From positions 16,802,001 through 16,866,000 of the forward strand of contig NW_020825289.1 of assembly GCF_003286085.1 (NCBI RefSeq): DNA of 64,000 bases, in the 5' to 3' direction. Under the pieces are notes generated by a model. That model ran no database searches. It saw only the letters and a program-made list of their open reading frames with translations, and was not told the DNA's origin. Source of the stretch: Drosophila persimilis. Taxonomy: Eukaryota; Arthropoda; Insecta; Diptera; Drosophilidae. Made by a program: the position numbers and the translations under genes. This document shows positions 1 through 11,930 of this stretch, one piece after another. Within the stretch, counting starts at the first letter, position 1. Each line of letters opens with the position of its first letter.

Positions 1-1807
1 TTTAGAGAGGAAAGGCGCTCCCGGGACAACCGCCAGTCAAACGTCATGTCAACTGTGGTTTATGTGATCCACTGGCCACACACTAAGCCAGTTCCTAGCA
101 GCGCCCCCCCACCCCACACATCAATTTCTGATCCGACTGTGTGGAGCGTCCTTTATGTTGTGCGTCCTGTCGTGTCCTGTTGGCTTGAGTAGATTTGATA
201 GCATACGCAGTTGGCTGTTTGGAGCCCTGCATCGGAGTCGGGCCCTCACTTTTGGTAATTAAATTGTGACCAGTAATCGCGACGCTGATGCGAAATCCAA
301 TGTGGATGTGGAGGCAGATGCCATCAGCCATCATCAAATCATTCACAGATGCAGACACATGCACAGCCAAGCAGTGCTGCTGTGTGGAGCATTTTGCGTT
401 TTCAATTTGCTCGCTTGTCATTGACAGCATTTCCAATTTTCACCTGAATGACGTGCCCTGTTTGGGAGTTTTTCTACATCTTCTTCCCGTCGTGCGGCTG
501 ATGGAAAATCCGTTTGGCAGCCAGGCGAAAAAAGCAATGCATGTTCCCATTTGTTTGACATTACAACAGTTTCCATTCGTAAGGGTTCTTCTACTTCCAC
601 CCTTTGTTTTCGAGTACAGAGCGGGCTAAAAAAAGCGAATCTGCTCTTGGTTTACTTTGCAAAGCATTGGGAAATTGGTAGTTTTAGAGCTGTATTATTC
701 CCGTAAAACTTTTGTACACTTTCACTCTATTATTCCACGTTCCCGCCCGCTTTTTAATTAAATACTTAAGTAATTATGATAAAAAATAACACAAAAATGG
801 TAGCAGAACTTTTACCACATGGATCGCAAAAGTTTTCCAAGTCATAAAATTAACAAAAACAGACACACACACACGGAAACAATTTGAAGCATTGCGTATA
901 CGCAGGCAAAAATAAAATCCCAACCAAATATTATGTGTGCATGTACAAACCAGAGAACGGTAGCAGGCCAGACCAACTTTTCTTTTTTCACCCCTACCCT
1001 GTTCTAGTGTCCTGTGTTTCTTGATGAAAATTTCATGTAGCTTTGCTCTTTTGACAGAGGAAAACAAGAGGATCAGGAGGAGGAGCAGGAAGGACAGGGA
1101 AAGGCCGGAAAGGAAGCTGCAGCTTGCGCCCAAAATAAAACTTTTTTCCTACAATTTTGAATTTGTTGTGCTGCTGCCCCTTCTTCTGCGGTGACTCCTG
1201 CTGCTGCTGCTGCTTATTCCGCTTCCTTCCAGCTGACTTCTTTAATTGTCTGAAATGCCACAAAAATGCGTTCAAGCTTTTCTTTCTTCGCCTACAACTG
1301 CCACAAGTGCTACAACATTTTTGTTATCAAAATTTTAACAACGTTTTTCCCAGCACTTGCCGCCATTTGTGGCTGCCACTCTCTGCTCGTTTCGTGGATT
1401 TTTGGTTAAAGTTTGTTTGCTTGTTTGCTTTTTTTTCTGTTAGATGACTTCTGTGATTTCCATTTGCACCGGAGGTGGGGCGCCGTCTGCCCATGACTGA
1501 ATTAATTCCGCAATGGGAAATTGAAAATGTGCATGAAAATGCAACGATCGGGGGAGTACAGAGAGATTTAGTGAGTGTTGGAGCTTGATTATATGGCGGC
1601 TAAAATCCCATTAGCGGACCGCAAGGCAATTAGGTCGCCTGTCCGCTTGAAAATGTCAATTTAAATTAGATTTTCGGGTATGGGGCCAGACAGAGCCCCA
1701 ATTATAACGTTATGCAGACGGCCCACGCTGCTGCCTCCGTGGCTAATTAAACGTATTTTCAGAGAGAGATTTTAATGCTTGAACTTTCGATTTTGTGTAT
1801 TCCACAG
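1..1807 (+). other. Non-coding DNA before the first visible sca exon (intron)
   Basis: This stretch ends in a splice acceptor (AG at 1806-1807) that leads into a phase-2 coding exon of scabrous, so at least its end is intron. I found no exon with a signal peptide and a phase-2 donor here, so the N-terminal exon of sca should lie before the window. The open frames in this stretch lack ATG starts or are low-complexity shadows, for example a Cys/Leu-rich frame over a CTG repeat near 1197-1215. No promoter or RNA gene was recognised. Confidence 0.6.
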
Positions 1808-4800
1808 GGAAGAGGTGGCCAGCCTGCGCGGCTCCCAGGGCGGAAACAAGGAGCGCCTCACCGTCGAGTGGCTGCAACAGGCCATCTCCGAGATCCGCAA
1901 ACAGCTGGCAGAGCTGCAGCACACCGCCGGCAACGTGGCCAAGGATGTGCAGCAGCGTAGCGCTGGCTACGAGGACCTGGCCACAATCCGCAGCGACTTC
2001 CAGCAGATCAAGCTAGAGCTGGCCGCCCAGCACGAGCGACAGCAGCAGACAGAGGTGCTCGTGCAAGAGCTGCGGGAGGAGATGCTCCAGCAGGAGGAGG
2101 ACTACCAGCATGCCCTTAGTCGCCAACAGCAGCAGCAGCAGCAGCAGAAGGAACACTCCACGCCGAACTCCGCAAGCATCGAGGAGGAGAGCAGCAGCAG
2201 CAGCAGCCAGGAGGTGGGTGCACACTTTATGCTAATGATCAGATAAGCACGCAGGGCTCGGCCAGGTGAAGGGCCCTGGTTTAGGGCCCTGCTTTAAGTG
2301 CGGGCCCATAAAGCCGCCACCAACCTGGTGGGGCATTATCTGCCGTTTTATGCCTTATTTTATACTCGGAGCCAGCTCGGGTGGGGTGGAGCGGGTGGCG
2401 TGTGGCGTGTGGCGTGAGGGGTGCCCCATCATCATGCGGCACGATGTGCTAACGGTTCGCATTGACTAGGGTCGAGAGCCGAGGCCCGGCCCTCTGCCTC
2501 CGTTCTAATGGCTCGGCAGGGGCACTGGCACATACGCTGCCCAAATTACTCATACGCACCGCAGGACGTGGTCGTATTTAATATTTAATGCCTGGCACTC
2601 AGCCTCCCCACTAAGCCAATGAGGCCCTATTGGCCATGTGAATCATTTAAAGAGATGGCTGGAACTAGAGATCTTTCATTTGGGATCGTTTTGCACACCT
2701 TCTAGGGGTATGGGATCTGTCAGCAGGAGACCGATAAATCTCGATATACCAGAGGGCGGGAGTCGATGCAACTGGAAATCTACGTCGATGGAGCTGGCGA
2801 TTCCAAATAGTCGATTTCCTTGCACCTTGTTAATTATAATTAATGTCAATAAAGGGCCAACATCAGCAGCAGGCAGCAGGCAGCATCGACCACAGAAACG
2901 GCAACGGAGTTCCGCGGAGGGAACAACAATGGCAAAGCAAAAAAGGCAGCTGCTAACAGGTAAAGGGGCTGCCAGGCAGCCAGGCAGCCAGGCATCCTGG
3001 CTGCCGCTGCTGCTGCACGATAGCGAGGCAACGGGGCAACAAGCTCCCCAAGTTGCTTCATTAAAAGGATTATGCGTCGGTCCGCCTCAATATGAGAATG
3101 CGGTTGCGTCGTACGACCGTCAGCAAAATATGTCAGTGGGGCCCTTCTCGCATGGGGAAAGCTTAAAACTGGTTTATCTGCCACCTGTTTTGGCCATCTC
3201 TTCTGGTGTTGTTGTGGCTCTGGCAGTTGTGGTTGTGGCTAAACCCCCCAGCCCGCCTCACTTTGAAGTATGGCTTAAATGAAATTTGCTTGCTTAGACG
3301 AATACTTTGTGTTCCCTTTGTGTCCGCCCGCACAAAAGCCGAGAAATTTCATTGAGCTGAAGCAATTACCCGTGACTCAAAGGCGAAATAGAATTTTAAA
3401 GCCAAATAATAACGAAACAACAAGATGGAACACTTTTGGTCGACTCGCAACCCGCGGCATACCCGCTAACTCTTATGAAAATTCTGAGGTTTGACCTACA
3501 ACGCGCCAAAAGGACGCATCAAATCGAAATCCATATACCCTGGATCTCCTCCAGCACGAGGTATATTCGATGGGGGATTAAATGTTCAGCCAGGCAGCTT
3601 AAGCGGCTTTCGTCGGACCTTCAGCGCACACGCACGCATCAATGCGGCTGTTCACATGGCCTACATGTGTATGTGTGTGGATGTGGATGTGTATGTGTAT
3701 CATTAATAGGGTGGGGGCCGGAACCTTTGCCAAAATATAAAACGAAATTGCTGAAAATTGCAAAACAAAAAGCAGGAAATCACCTTTTAATCGCCTTCAA
3801 TGGAAACGCAGGGATAACACAGAGGGCGGGAGGGGGAAACAGCGAGTGGAGGGGGGCTATATATGAGGGACCGTGGGGTCCCGCTGGTCCAGTGGCAAGT
3901 GGTCCAGCGGCCAGCTGCTCCAGAAACTGGCTTCAGAGGGGCGACTCTTGTTGTTGCCGTCTTTTGTCTTACCAACTTTTGGCAGCCGACAGAAGAAGAA
4001 GGACAGGGAGTAGCAAAAAATGAAGGACAGACAGAGAGAGAGAGAGAGACTGGGAGGAGGAAAAGCAGCAACGGCAGATGCTCTCAAATGCCCCGATAAT
4101 CAGTTCTCTCCCTCGCTGCCTTGCCTCCTTTTTCCCCCAGCATCCCTGGTGATGGGATGTGAGCGATGCTTCAGCACAATGTGATCTTTTCCTTACAAGG
4201 GTATGCCCAGCGAAAGGTGTTTGAAGGACACTCTCTGCACCCATAAGGACTGCAATTATATTACAATATCATTTATCTACCGCACAAATAAATGGACATA
4301 AAAGGGTATCAATAGCTTCGCTTTTTGTCTGCTTTATTTTGTCCCACAAACTGACAGAAAAAAACAGAAACAAAAGCGATATCGGTGGAGGTGAGCAGGA
4401 CCCGACCATCGAAACCTGTTCCTAAAACTTTCCCACAAGACACAGCCAAGGACCACGAGAAATTTTTTTGGAAACTGTTATTATAGAAGCGCAACAAAGC
4501 AGAAATTAGGTTAAATTAGAACAAAGAGCAGGCAACAGCTCACAAAGAACAGAGAAACGAAACCAGAGAAGAGGATGCGATGGGATGCGATGCGATGGGA
4601 TGGGATGGCAGCTGCAGAACCGAAAGCAGCTCAAGGAGAACCAACAAAAAATAAATAAAAATAATGCTAAACAATAAAATTGCTCAGGTGGCTGGGGAAA
4701 AAGCTACAATTTCGTTGTGTGTCTGGTTAAATTTAATCAACTTTTCTTTATTTGATTACATGGAAAATGTGGCAGACAGAGAAGCCAGAGAAACTACGGA

Positions 4801-7800
4801 AGGGAACAAATTATGAAAAATATGCAAAGCCTGGAGAGACCCTTTTTGGATTAGGGCGGCACAGTCAGATGTTAAGAGAAAATAAATAGAAAAGCGCCAT
4901 AAATAATAGAAATAACAATAAGTGGCAGAAAGTGTGTGGCTGAAAAGATGAAAGCACCCAAAGCTCGGCAGATTAAAGGGAACTTTCAGTCGTAACCCAA
5001 GGGCCAGATTATGAAGCAATCTAATACATAATTAATTAAATGAAATTCCCTTCGAATTGTCTGTGGTTGCTCTTTCGATAGCAGTCAACTTCTCTGAGAG
5101 GTAGCCCAATCTCTGGGAGCTCTCGACCTCGTAACCCGGCACCCATTTAGCCATTAGAGCTGATGCCGTTTGAGCTCTAATCGATTCTCCTGGCCAGGAG
5201 TCGACGCCTCGCGAACAAGGGACACATCTGCCGGTGACAGCATGGCATTGACTATAATCTGACAACTCTAATTGCAAATTTCAGTCAAAGATATGTCTAA
5301 GCACATACACACGGCTATTTCCATATACATCCATGTACATATGTTATATAACAAATCGCTTTGATGAAAGCTGTCACTGGCAACAGTTGGCGAGATAGCC
5401 AGGGAGTCTGTGGGGCAAGGGAGGAAACCGAAAAAAACGCAAATGTTTATCATTGGTTATTGATGCTACCATAACTGCCACAAGGAGTCGGAAAGAATAG
5501 AATCTGGTACATGCTCCTGCTCGTCTGAGGGACTTGCTGTTAAATTAGCAAGGCAAACAAATGCCAGGCCGGCAGACAGACAGACATGTGTATATATATA
5601 TTAGTAGCAGCAGCATCCAGAAGCACCAGCAGGACCGGAGTGAGTCAAAAGGATCCCCATGGCAGGCCTGAGACACGGAGAATCCGGTTTCGGTTCCAGG
5701 CGACAGGCATGCGGCGTTTGCTCCCCCCGCACACTCCGCTCTCGGGCATTTTTACCTTATTTATGTTGATATTTGTTTTGCTTTTGTTTCATGATACGTT
5801 CCCTGCTCTCCCCCTTCGCTACACTGCGAACAAATATGTAACCTGTTCTCAGATTCAGCGCAGGTTCTAAGGAAAGCCAACATTGAAATATTCCAATAAG
5901 CTCTATTTTGTTTATATCCTCAATTCCTCATTGCTTGATTTTTGCAGACCTCTCATTTGCAACTGAAACTTGGTGCCAATTGGTGCTATTTTCTCTCAGT
6001 GTAGCCGTCCTGTCACTGGCTGAAGCCTCTATTGTTTCTGTTTCTGCTTCTGTTTCCTCTGCTCCTCGTGCTGCTGCTGTTGGCAATTTGTTTGATTGTT
6101 CAAGAGGTTGTTGCTGCGCTCCTAAGGTGCCCCCTGCCCCTGCCCCTGCTCCTGCTTCTGTCCCCCCTCCCCCAACACATGTATGTACACCTACGCTGTA
6201 CATACTTGATATTTATTTCATGAGTCGAATTATCTTTATTGAAACTTTTGGCATGCACTTGGGACTCGATTCGAGTGGGTGGGGGCCTTGGTGTTTGGGG
6301 GTTCGGTTCTGGCTGAATGGAAATATGATCCCAGCGGGGGATCTCCATGACTCGAAATACTTTTCAATTTCTAAAGAGTTTTTTGCATTGAGAGTGCGAG
6401 TGCTCTTTGTATTTTACGCAAAAAATTTAAATGTGCTTTTTGGCGAAATATATTTCTGGGAATAATTCTAGTTGGAAAATTATGCACACGTCTGCCATTT
6501 TTTTTTGGCCAAGGATAAGGTTGTCGTTGACGTTGCCTTTGAGGTCGGGTTCGGGTTCGGGCTCGTCCTCGGGCTCGGGCTGGAGGTTGAGGTCGTCCTG
6601 GCACCGGGCCCCCAAATGCGCATTAACCTAATGGCATTTTGTGGCACCCGCTTCCCTAGAACTGCTCCACCTTCTCTCCTCCTCGACCGAGCGTAACTTT
6701 TTCAAGCATCGCACAAAAGTCCTATTAAATTTTTACGACAATTCGCCGTAGAGCAGAAGCCGAAACCGTAGCCGAAGCAGAGTCTGAAGGCGGAGCAGCA
6801 TGAGCAGATTTTTCCTCTTTTTCCTTTTGCAATGCACATATACCGCCCCCCGCCCCCCGCCCCCCAACAGCCCCACTGGAATAGCTGTCACGCTAATAGC
6901 AAATCCTTGTTAGCTTTCACTTAAGTACAGCATGTAAAATTTTCACTTTTAATCCTTGAACAAACCCACGAAAGGAGCTGGGGATCTGGCATGCTCTAAC
7001 CACTCGCCCTCATCCTCGCTTTGTGTGTGCGCCTGGAAATTAATTAGTTGACTGCTCCTCCCGCCCACAACTCTTGCCACTCACCCCCTTTCCATTTAAA
7101 ACATTTATGCTTCAATTTCGATTTCAATTAACGCGACCATCGGCGAGCCATCGCGAAAAGAAATCATTTCCTAGTCTCGGGGCTTACAACCTGTCTCCTT
7201 GCGAGAAATTTGAGCTGCATAAATCACATTTAATTATAGCGCTGATGGCCGGAATTTATATGCCACCTCACCGACACGGACATCTATACGTGTATATGTA
7301 TATGTATGTGGTATATATGTATGTATATGTATATTGGGGATTTCTCCTTTTTTGATGGCCACTTCCCGTCTCGTCCAGAGTTCATATAAAACGCGAACGT
7401 GTCGTATTAGCTGCGTTCGTGACCTTTCGCATAAAACAACGTCGCTTCCACGTCCCACATCCCAGAGCGAGTGCAGCACCGCTGCTCCACCACTCTGCGG
7501 CACGTGCGTGAGGGCAAAGCAAACACAGAAAGAAGGAGCGAGGGAGGGAGGGGTGGAGGGAGGGAGAGTGAGAAGAAGCCCCACGGTCTGGAGTGCGAGT
7601 GGCAGCCATGTGGTCGCCCGTTCCAGTGCTGCCCCGAATCGTTCGAACCCCGATGAGGCACAAACGCAACTTTGGCATAAATATTCATGAATTCGTACAT
7701 ATTTTCCATATTTTTCGTTAGCTTTCTGTTCGTTTTATTTTTTTTGCCTCGGCGACTAATTGAATTCGAGGAGAGAAATGCCTTCAAATTACGGAAAATA

Positions 7801-10667
7801 AAATGTGTGTTAAAAGTCCGGCATTGTATATCTTTCGGGAAAAGTCAAACAGTGCCCCAATTTAAAGGGTATGAATGCCATTTGCTTGATTAAGGGTTTT
7901 GCACAGATTTATTGTTAATTAAAATATGAAGAGGAGGATAAGCGAGTGCCAGTAATTTTCTGTCGAGAAAAGGCTTCCAAGTGAAGAAAGTTATTTTCTC
8001 TCATATTGGAAATCTCTTTTCTCTGATTAAAGAATTCCTTTCAGTGGAGCTCCTTCTCCAGTCAGAAAGTCATTTGGAGTCAGAAAAAGCTCATATTTCC
8101 GGAATTTCACTTTTTTCACGTATAAAATATAAAGAAGAGAAATGCGAATTTTTTTTGTACGTATTGGTGGCCCAGAGAAAACCCTTCATGAAAATAATCT
8201 TCAAAGTCAAAGCAGAGGAAATCCTTGAATGGAGAAGCGAAAAGGAACTCGTTTTTCTTTTGATTTCGACCCTTTTAAAGCAGACACCCCACATATACCA
8301 TAATTCTGGCTCAGATAGGACCCCTCCGGGGTTGACACATTCATTGCATTCATTAGCAGCACACTTACAGTCGGTTTTTGTCCCCAGCAGCGTCGTCCTT
8401 TATTAGTCAATTACGAGAGACTTTTCTATTAATCATGGCCGTCCATTGAGCGGGGAAAAGCAACCATCTAATGAAAGGAAAGCAGAACGAAACGAGTGAG
8501 ACAGATACATATCACGGCCACGCAAATCCATTCACTGCACTCGCAGATACTCAGTCGCAGACACTCAGTCGCAGATACTCGGAGATGGTAGGATGGTAGA
8601 ATGTGACCCAAATGGCATTACCTTAGTTTACAGCTGCTCGCGAGGCTGTCACTCTGCGAAATTATTTCTATGCATACTCGTATTGCGGGTACGAGTATGT
8701 GGAAATTTATGCAGCTTCTTTTTTCCGCAGAGGAGCAGCAGCAGCAGCTTCAGGGACTTACACGCTTTTGCTGTGGCTGGGGACGGGGACGGGGACGGGG
8801 CTGACATTATTGTTGCAAGCTTTTCAGTCGCCATCCTGCTGCCTCATCCAAAACGTAACCCAAGCCCACCTGCTGTCAGGCAACCGCTGCTGGTGCCTGG
8901 TTATGAAATGCATTTATAATAAATGGATTTAGCATTCAATTCCCAGCACATAATCCCCGCCAGCGACGCCTCCGCACACACAAACACGCCCAATCCCTAG
9001 CGCCTCCCCAGACAACAAAAGAGATAAACTAAAAACCATTTCGGGATTTCAAGCTCCTAATCTCCATACGCATTCTCTATCCGTTACAGCTCTCTGGCTC
9101 CAGTTCCAGCTCCAGCTCCAGCGTCACTCTGGCCGACCACAAACGCCGCCACTGCCGGTTCCAGAGCCAGCAGATCCACGCCCTGCAGCAGGCCCATCGC
9201 GGACTCCGGCGGCAGGTGAACGAGCTGCGCTTCCACCACATCGATGAGCGGGTGCGCAGTCTGGAGGTGGAGCAGCACCGCATCGCCAACGCCAACTTCA
9301 ATTTGAGCAGCCAGATCGCCTCGCTGGACAAGCTGCACACCTCCATGCTGGAGCTGCTCGAGGACGTGGAGGGGCTGCAGACTAAGATGGACAAGAGCAT
9401 ACCGGAGCTGCGGCACGAGATCTCCAAGCTGGAGTTCGCCAACGCCCAGATCACCTCCGAGCAGAGCCTGGTGCGGGAGGAGGGCAAGAATGCGGCCCGC
9501 TCCCTACAGGCCATGGCCGTCAGCGTGAGCGTGCTGCAGGACGAGCGTGAGGGCATACGGAAGCTCGTGAGCACGGTGGAGAGTCTGCAGACGAATGTGG
9601 ACAGGCTGCAGTCGCTGGTGAACGATGAACTGAAGAATAAGGTAAGTCCTGCTCCTCCTCCGGATCTCTCAGACGGACATTGACCGCCTTCCCATGCACA
9701 CACTCTACATATACCTCTCTCTCTCTCTCTGCTCGTCTTGTCTCTTCTGCAGCTGTCACACCTGAACAAGCCCCACAAGCGTCCGCACCATCAGCTCCAG
9801 CAGCAGCAGCAGACGCAGCAGGAGGCCAGCATCGACTCGGCCCTGGCGGAGACCCTCGTGAGCGAGCTGGAGAACGTCGAGGCACAGTACGAGGCCATCA
9901 TCAATAAGCTGCCCCACGACTGCAGCGAGGTGCACACCCAGGCGGATGGCCTCCACCTGATTGCGCCCGCCGGCCAGCACCATCCCCTGATGTCGCACTG
10001 CACCGCCGACGGATGGACCACGGTGCAGCGTCGCTTCGACGGCAGTGCCGACTTCAACCGCACGTGGGCGGACTACGCCCACGGCTTCGGGACCCCCGGT
10101 GGCGAGTTCTGGATCGGCAACGAGCAGCTGCACCACCTCACGCTGGACAACTGCAGCCGACTGCGGGTGCACATGCAGGACATCTACGACAACGTGTGGG
10201 TGGCCGAGTATGCCCGATTCTACATCTCGTCGCGGGCCGATGGCTTCCGCCTGCAGATCGGGGAGTACAGCGGGAACGCCTCCGATGCGCTCAACTACCA
10301 GCAGGGCATGCAGTTCTCGGCCATCGACGACGACCGCGACATCTCACAGACGCACTGCGCTGCCAACTATGAGGGGGGCTGGTGGTTCTCTCATTGCCAG
10401 CACGCCAATCTGAATGGGCGCTACAATCTGGGGCTGACTTGGTTCGACGCCGCTCGCAACGAATGGATAGCGGTCAAGTCCAGCCGGATGCTGGTGAAGC
10501 GACTACCCGCCGCCGAGTGCCAGGCAGGAACGAGCGGCCCGGGCCCGGCGCCCGCGACAAGTGCAACCTCAACCACAATCCCAGAGGCTCAGGCGTCGGT
10601 GGCATTGACGGCATCCACCAGTACGCCCAGTACTGTGGTGCAGTTCATTGCCGCCGCTCAGGCGTAA
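1808..10667 (+). CDS. sca: Scabrous, secreted fibrinogen-domain glycoprotein (5' partial)
   Basis: Three coding exons are visible: 1808-2213 (enters in phase 2), 9090-9641 and 9753-10667 (stop TAA 10665-10667). All junctions have GT/AG ends and matching phases (phase 0 at the two internal junctions). They give 623 residues; the N terminus with its signal peptide is outside the window. Exons 1 and 2 are heptad-rich coiled coil, with a glutamine run (near 2128-2150) and a serine run (near 2188-2210). Exon 3 carries a fibrinogen-like domain from about 9913 to 10510, with four cysteines, the aspartate-rich calcium loop and the typical GGWW block near 10375. A Ser/Thr/Ala-rich tail follows. In D. 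melanogaster Scabrous is a secreted, Notch-linked glycoprotein that spaces R8 photoreceptors and bristle precursors. Family assignment is firm; orthology rests on the coiled coil plus fibrinogen layout and on synteny with Or49b and the P450. Confidence 0.93.
2214..9089 (+). other. Large sca intron
   Basis: This 6.9 kb intron joins two phase-0 exon ends (donor GTGGGT at 2214, acceptor TTACAG ending at 9089). No exon inside it could be supported. It has many low-complexity stretches: GA repeat near 4034-4050, ATGCGATGGG-like repeats near 4573-4606, TTCGGG/CTCGGG repeats near 6546-6580, and polypurine near 7535-7570. GCAGCTG boxes at 2946-2952 and 4608-4614 fit the proneural E-box consensus. scabrous is a known proneural target, so an enhancer role is possible but not shown. 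Confidence 0.7.
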
Positions 10668-11314
10668 GTGAGCTGTAACACCCCCCCACCCGTGAACCGG
10701 GCTAACGGGAACCGGGAACGGCTACAGTGAACCACCAGAGCCAGGCCTACTATAGTTGGGAGTGCACTGATCGTTTGTGGGAGTGGGAGTGAGAGTCCGA
10801 AGCGGAGACGGAGGCGGAGGCGGAAATGGAATTGGAGCTCTAAAAGATCCCTAATCCTAATCCGAATTATGTTAGTGTAAAGTGGACGTGGAGTCCTTGT
10901 ACATAGTCGATCAGCCCTAAGTTGTAGCATTAATCTGTCGAATGGAGCTTACCCTAGACGTATCCGTAGTCAAAATGTCGGTCCATCAGTCGTCAACCCA
11001 AGCAAACCGTATAAATATTCAATTCTTTGGTCTTTCAAGCAGATCTCATAGAGGCTTAAGTCCCACGAAGCTCTAAAAGGAGAGAGAGGTAGAGAGTAGA
11101 GTGCGGGAATATCATATGAGAAGAAGCCGAGTGAATGTCTAGACATAATCGCCACTAACTTAGTTATAACCATTAAGAGCATCAGCTATCGATCTACTCT
11201 AGTTAAGGCTCATCTCAGACAAATAATAAATATACTAGAAATGGAAATGCAAAACATGTACTTTCAGCAGCAGTTTTAGGATCTAGCTTAGGGCCCCCAT
11301 ATCAGTCATACATA

Positions 11315-11361
<47 letters not shown>

Positions 11362-11930
11362 TATACATATATCTATATATAGCATTGGTAACTGTACTTT
11401 TAATTGTAATTGTTGTATCATATGTATAATGTTGGGTCTATATACCATATGTGGATCCCCATTAATGCTTTCTAAGTGTTTGCTTCAGAGTTATAGCCCC
11501 CGAACCACCCCCCAAACCAACGGAGTCGCATGCCAAAGAGATCAAGTCAGAAATAGTTACCGAAACACCTACGAAAGTATGCAAATTTATACACACAAAC
11601 AAAACAAAAAACAAAAACAAAACAAAACAAAACAAAAAAACAAGAAACTATTTTCTGCAGTTTTGCATATACCAAAAAACCAAACAAACGAAGTGAAAGA
11701 AGGGCGAACCATACGAGCTAAAACTTGCATTTAGAACATAAGTTATGAACTATATTATATACATATGTATGGTATACATTAACATTATGTCCTGTACATT
11801 AAGAAACTCGAATTGGAAACAGAAAACAGAAGGCACGGCCCTATTTTACAATAAATAAATTGATGTGAAAGAAAAAACTCGACAAAAAAACAGAAAAAAA
11901 CAACGGAATAAATCTTTGGGAGTTTTATTT
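10668..11930 (+). other. sca 3' UTR with poly(A) signals
   Basis: This AT-rich stretch follows the sca stop. AATAAA signals lie at 11850-11855 (overlapping a second copy) and 11907-11912, so the transcript probably ends near 11870-11930. A Pumilio-type TGTACATA lies at 10898-10905. A pure (AT)20 tract occupies 11319-11358. No coding frame is supported. Confidence 0.6.
11319..11358. repeat. (AT)20 microsatellite in the sca 3' UTR
   Basis: Forty bases of uninterrupted AT dinucleotide, self-complementary and therefore able to fold in the transcript. Confidence 0.95.

Noticed and set aside
2638..3282. 214-codon plus-strand open frame in the sca intron
   Set aside because: It starts at GTG, crosses CAGG and GTTGTGG repeats, shows no recognisable domain, and splice sites show the region is intron.
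7981..8406. 141-codon plus-strand frame in the sca intron
   Set aside because: GTG start, no domain, inside an intron.
9756..10172. Minus-strand frames of up to 138 codons opposite the last sca exon
   Set aside because: Shadows of GC-rich coding sequence; the plus-strand fibrinogen domain explains the DNA.
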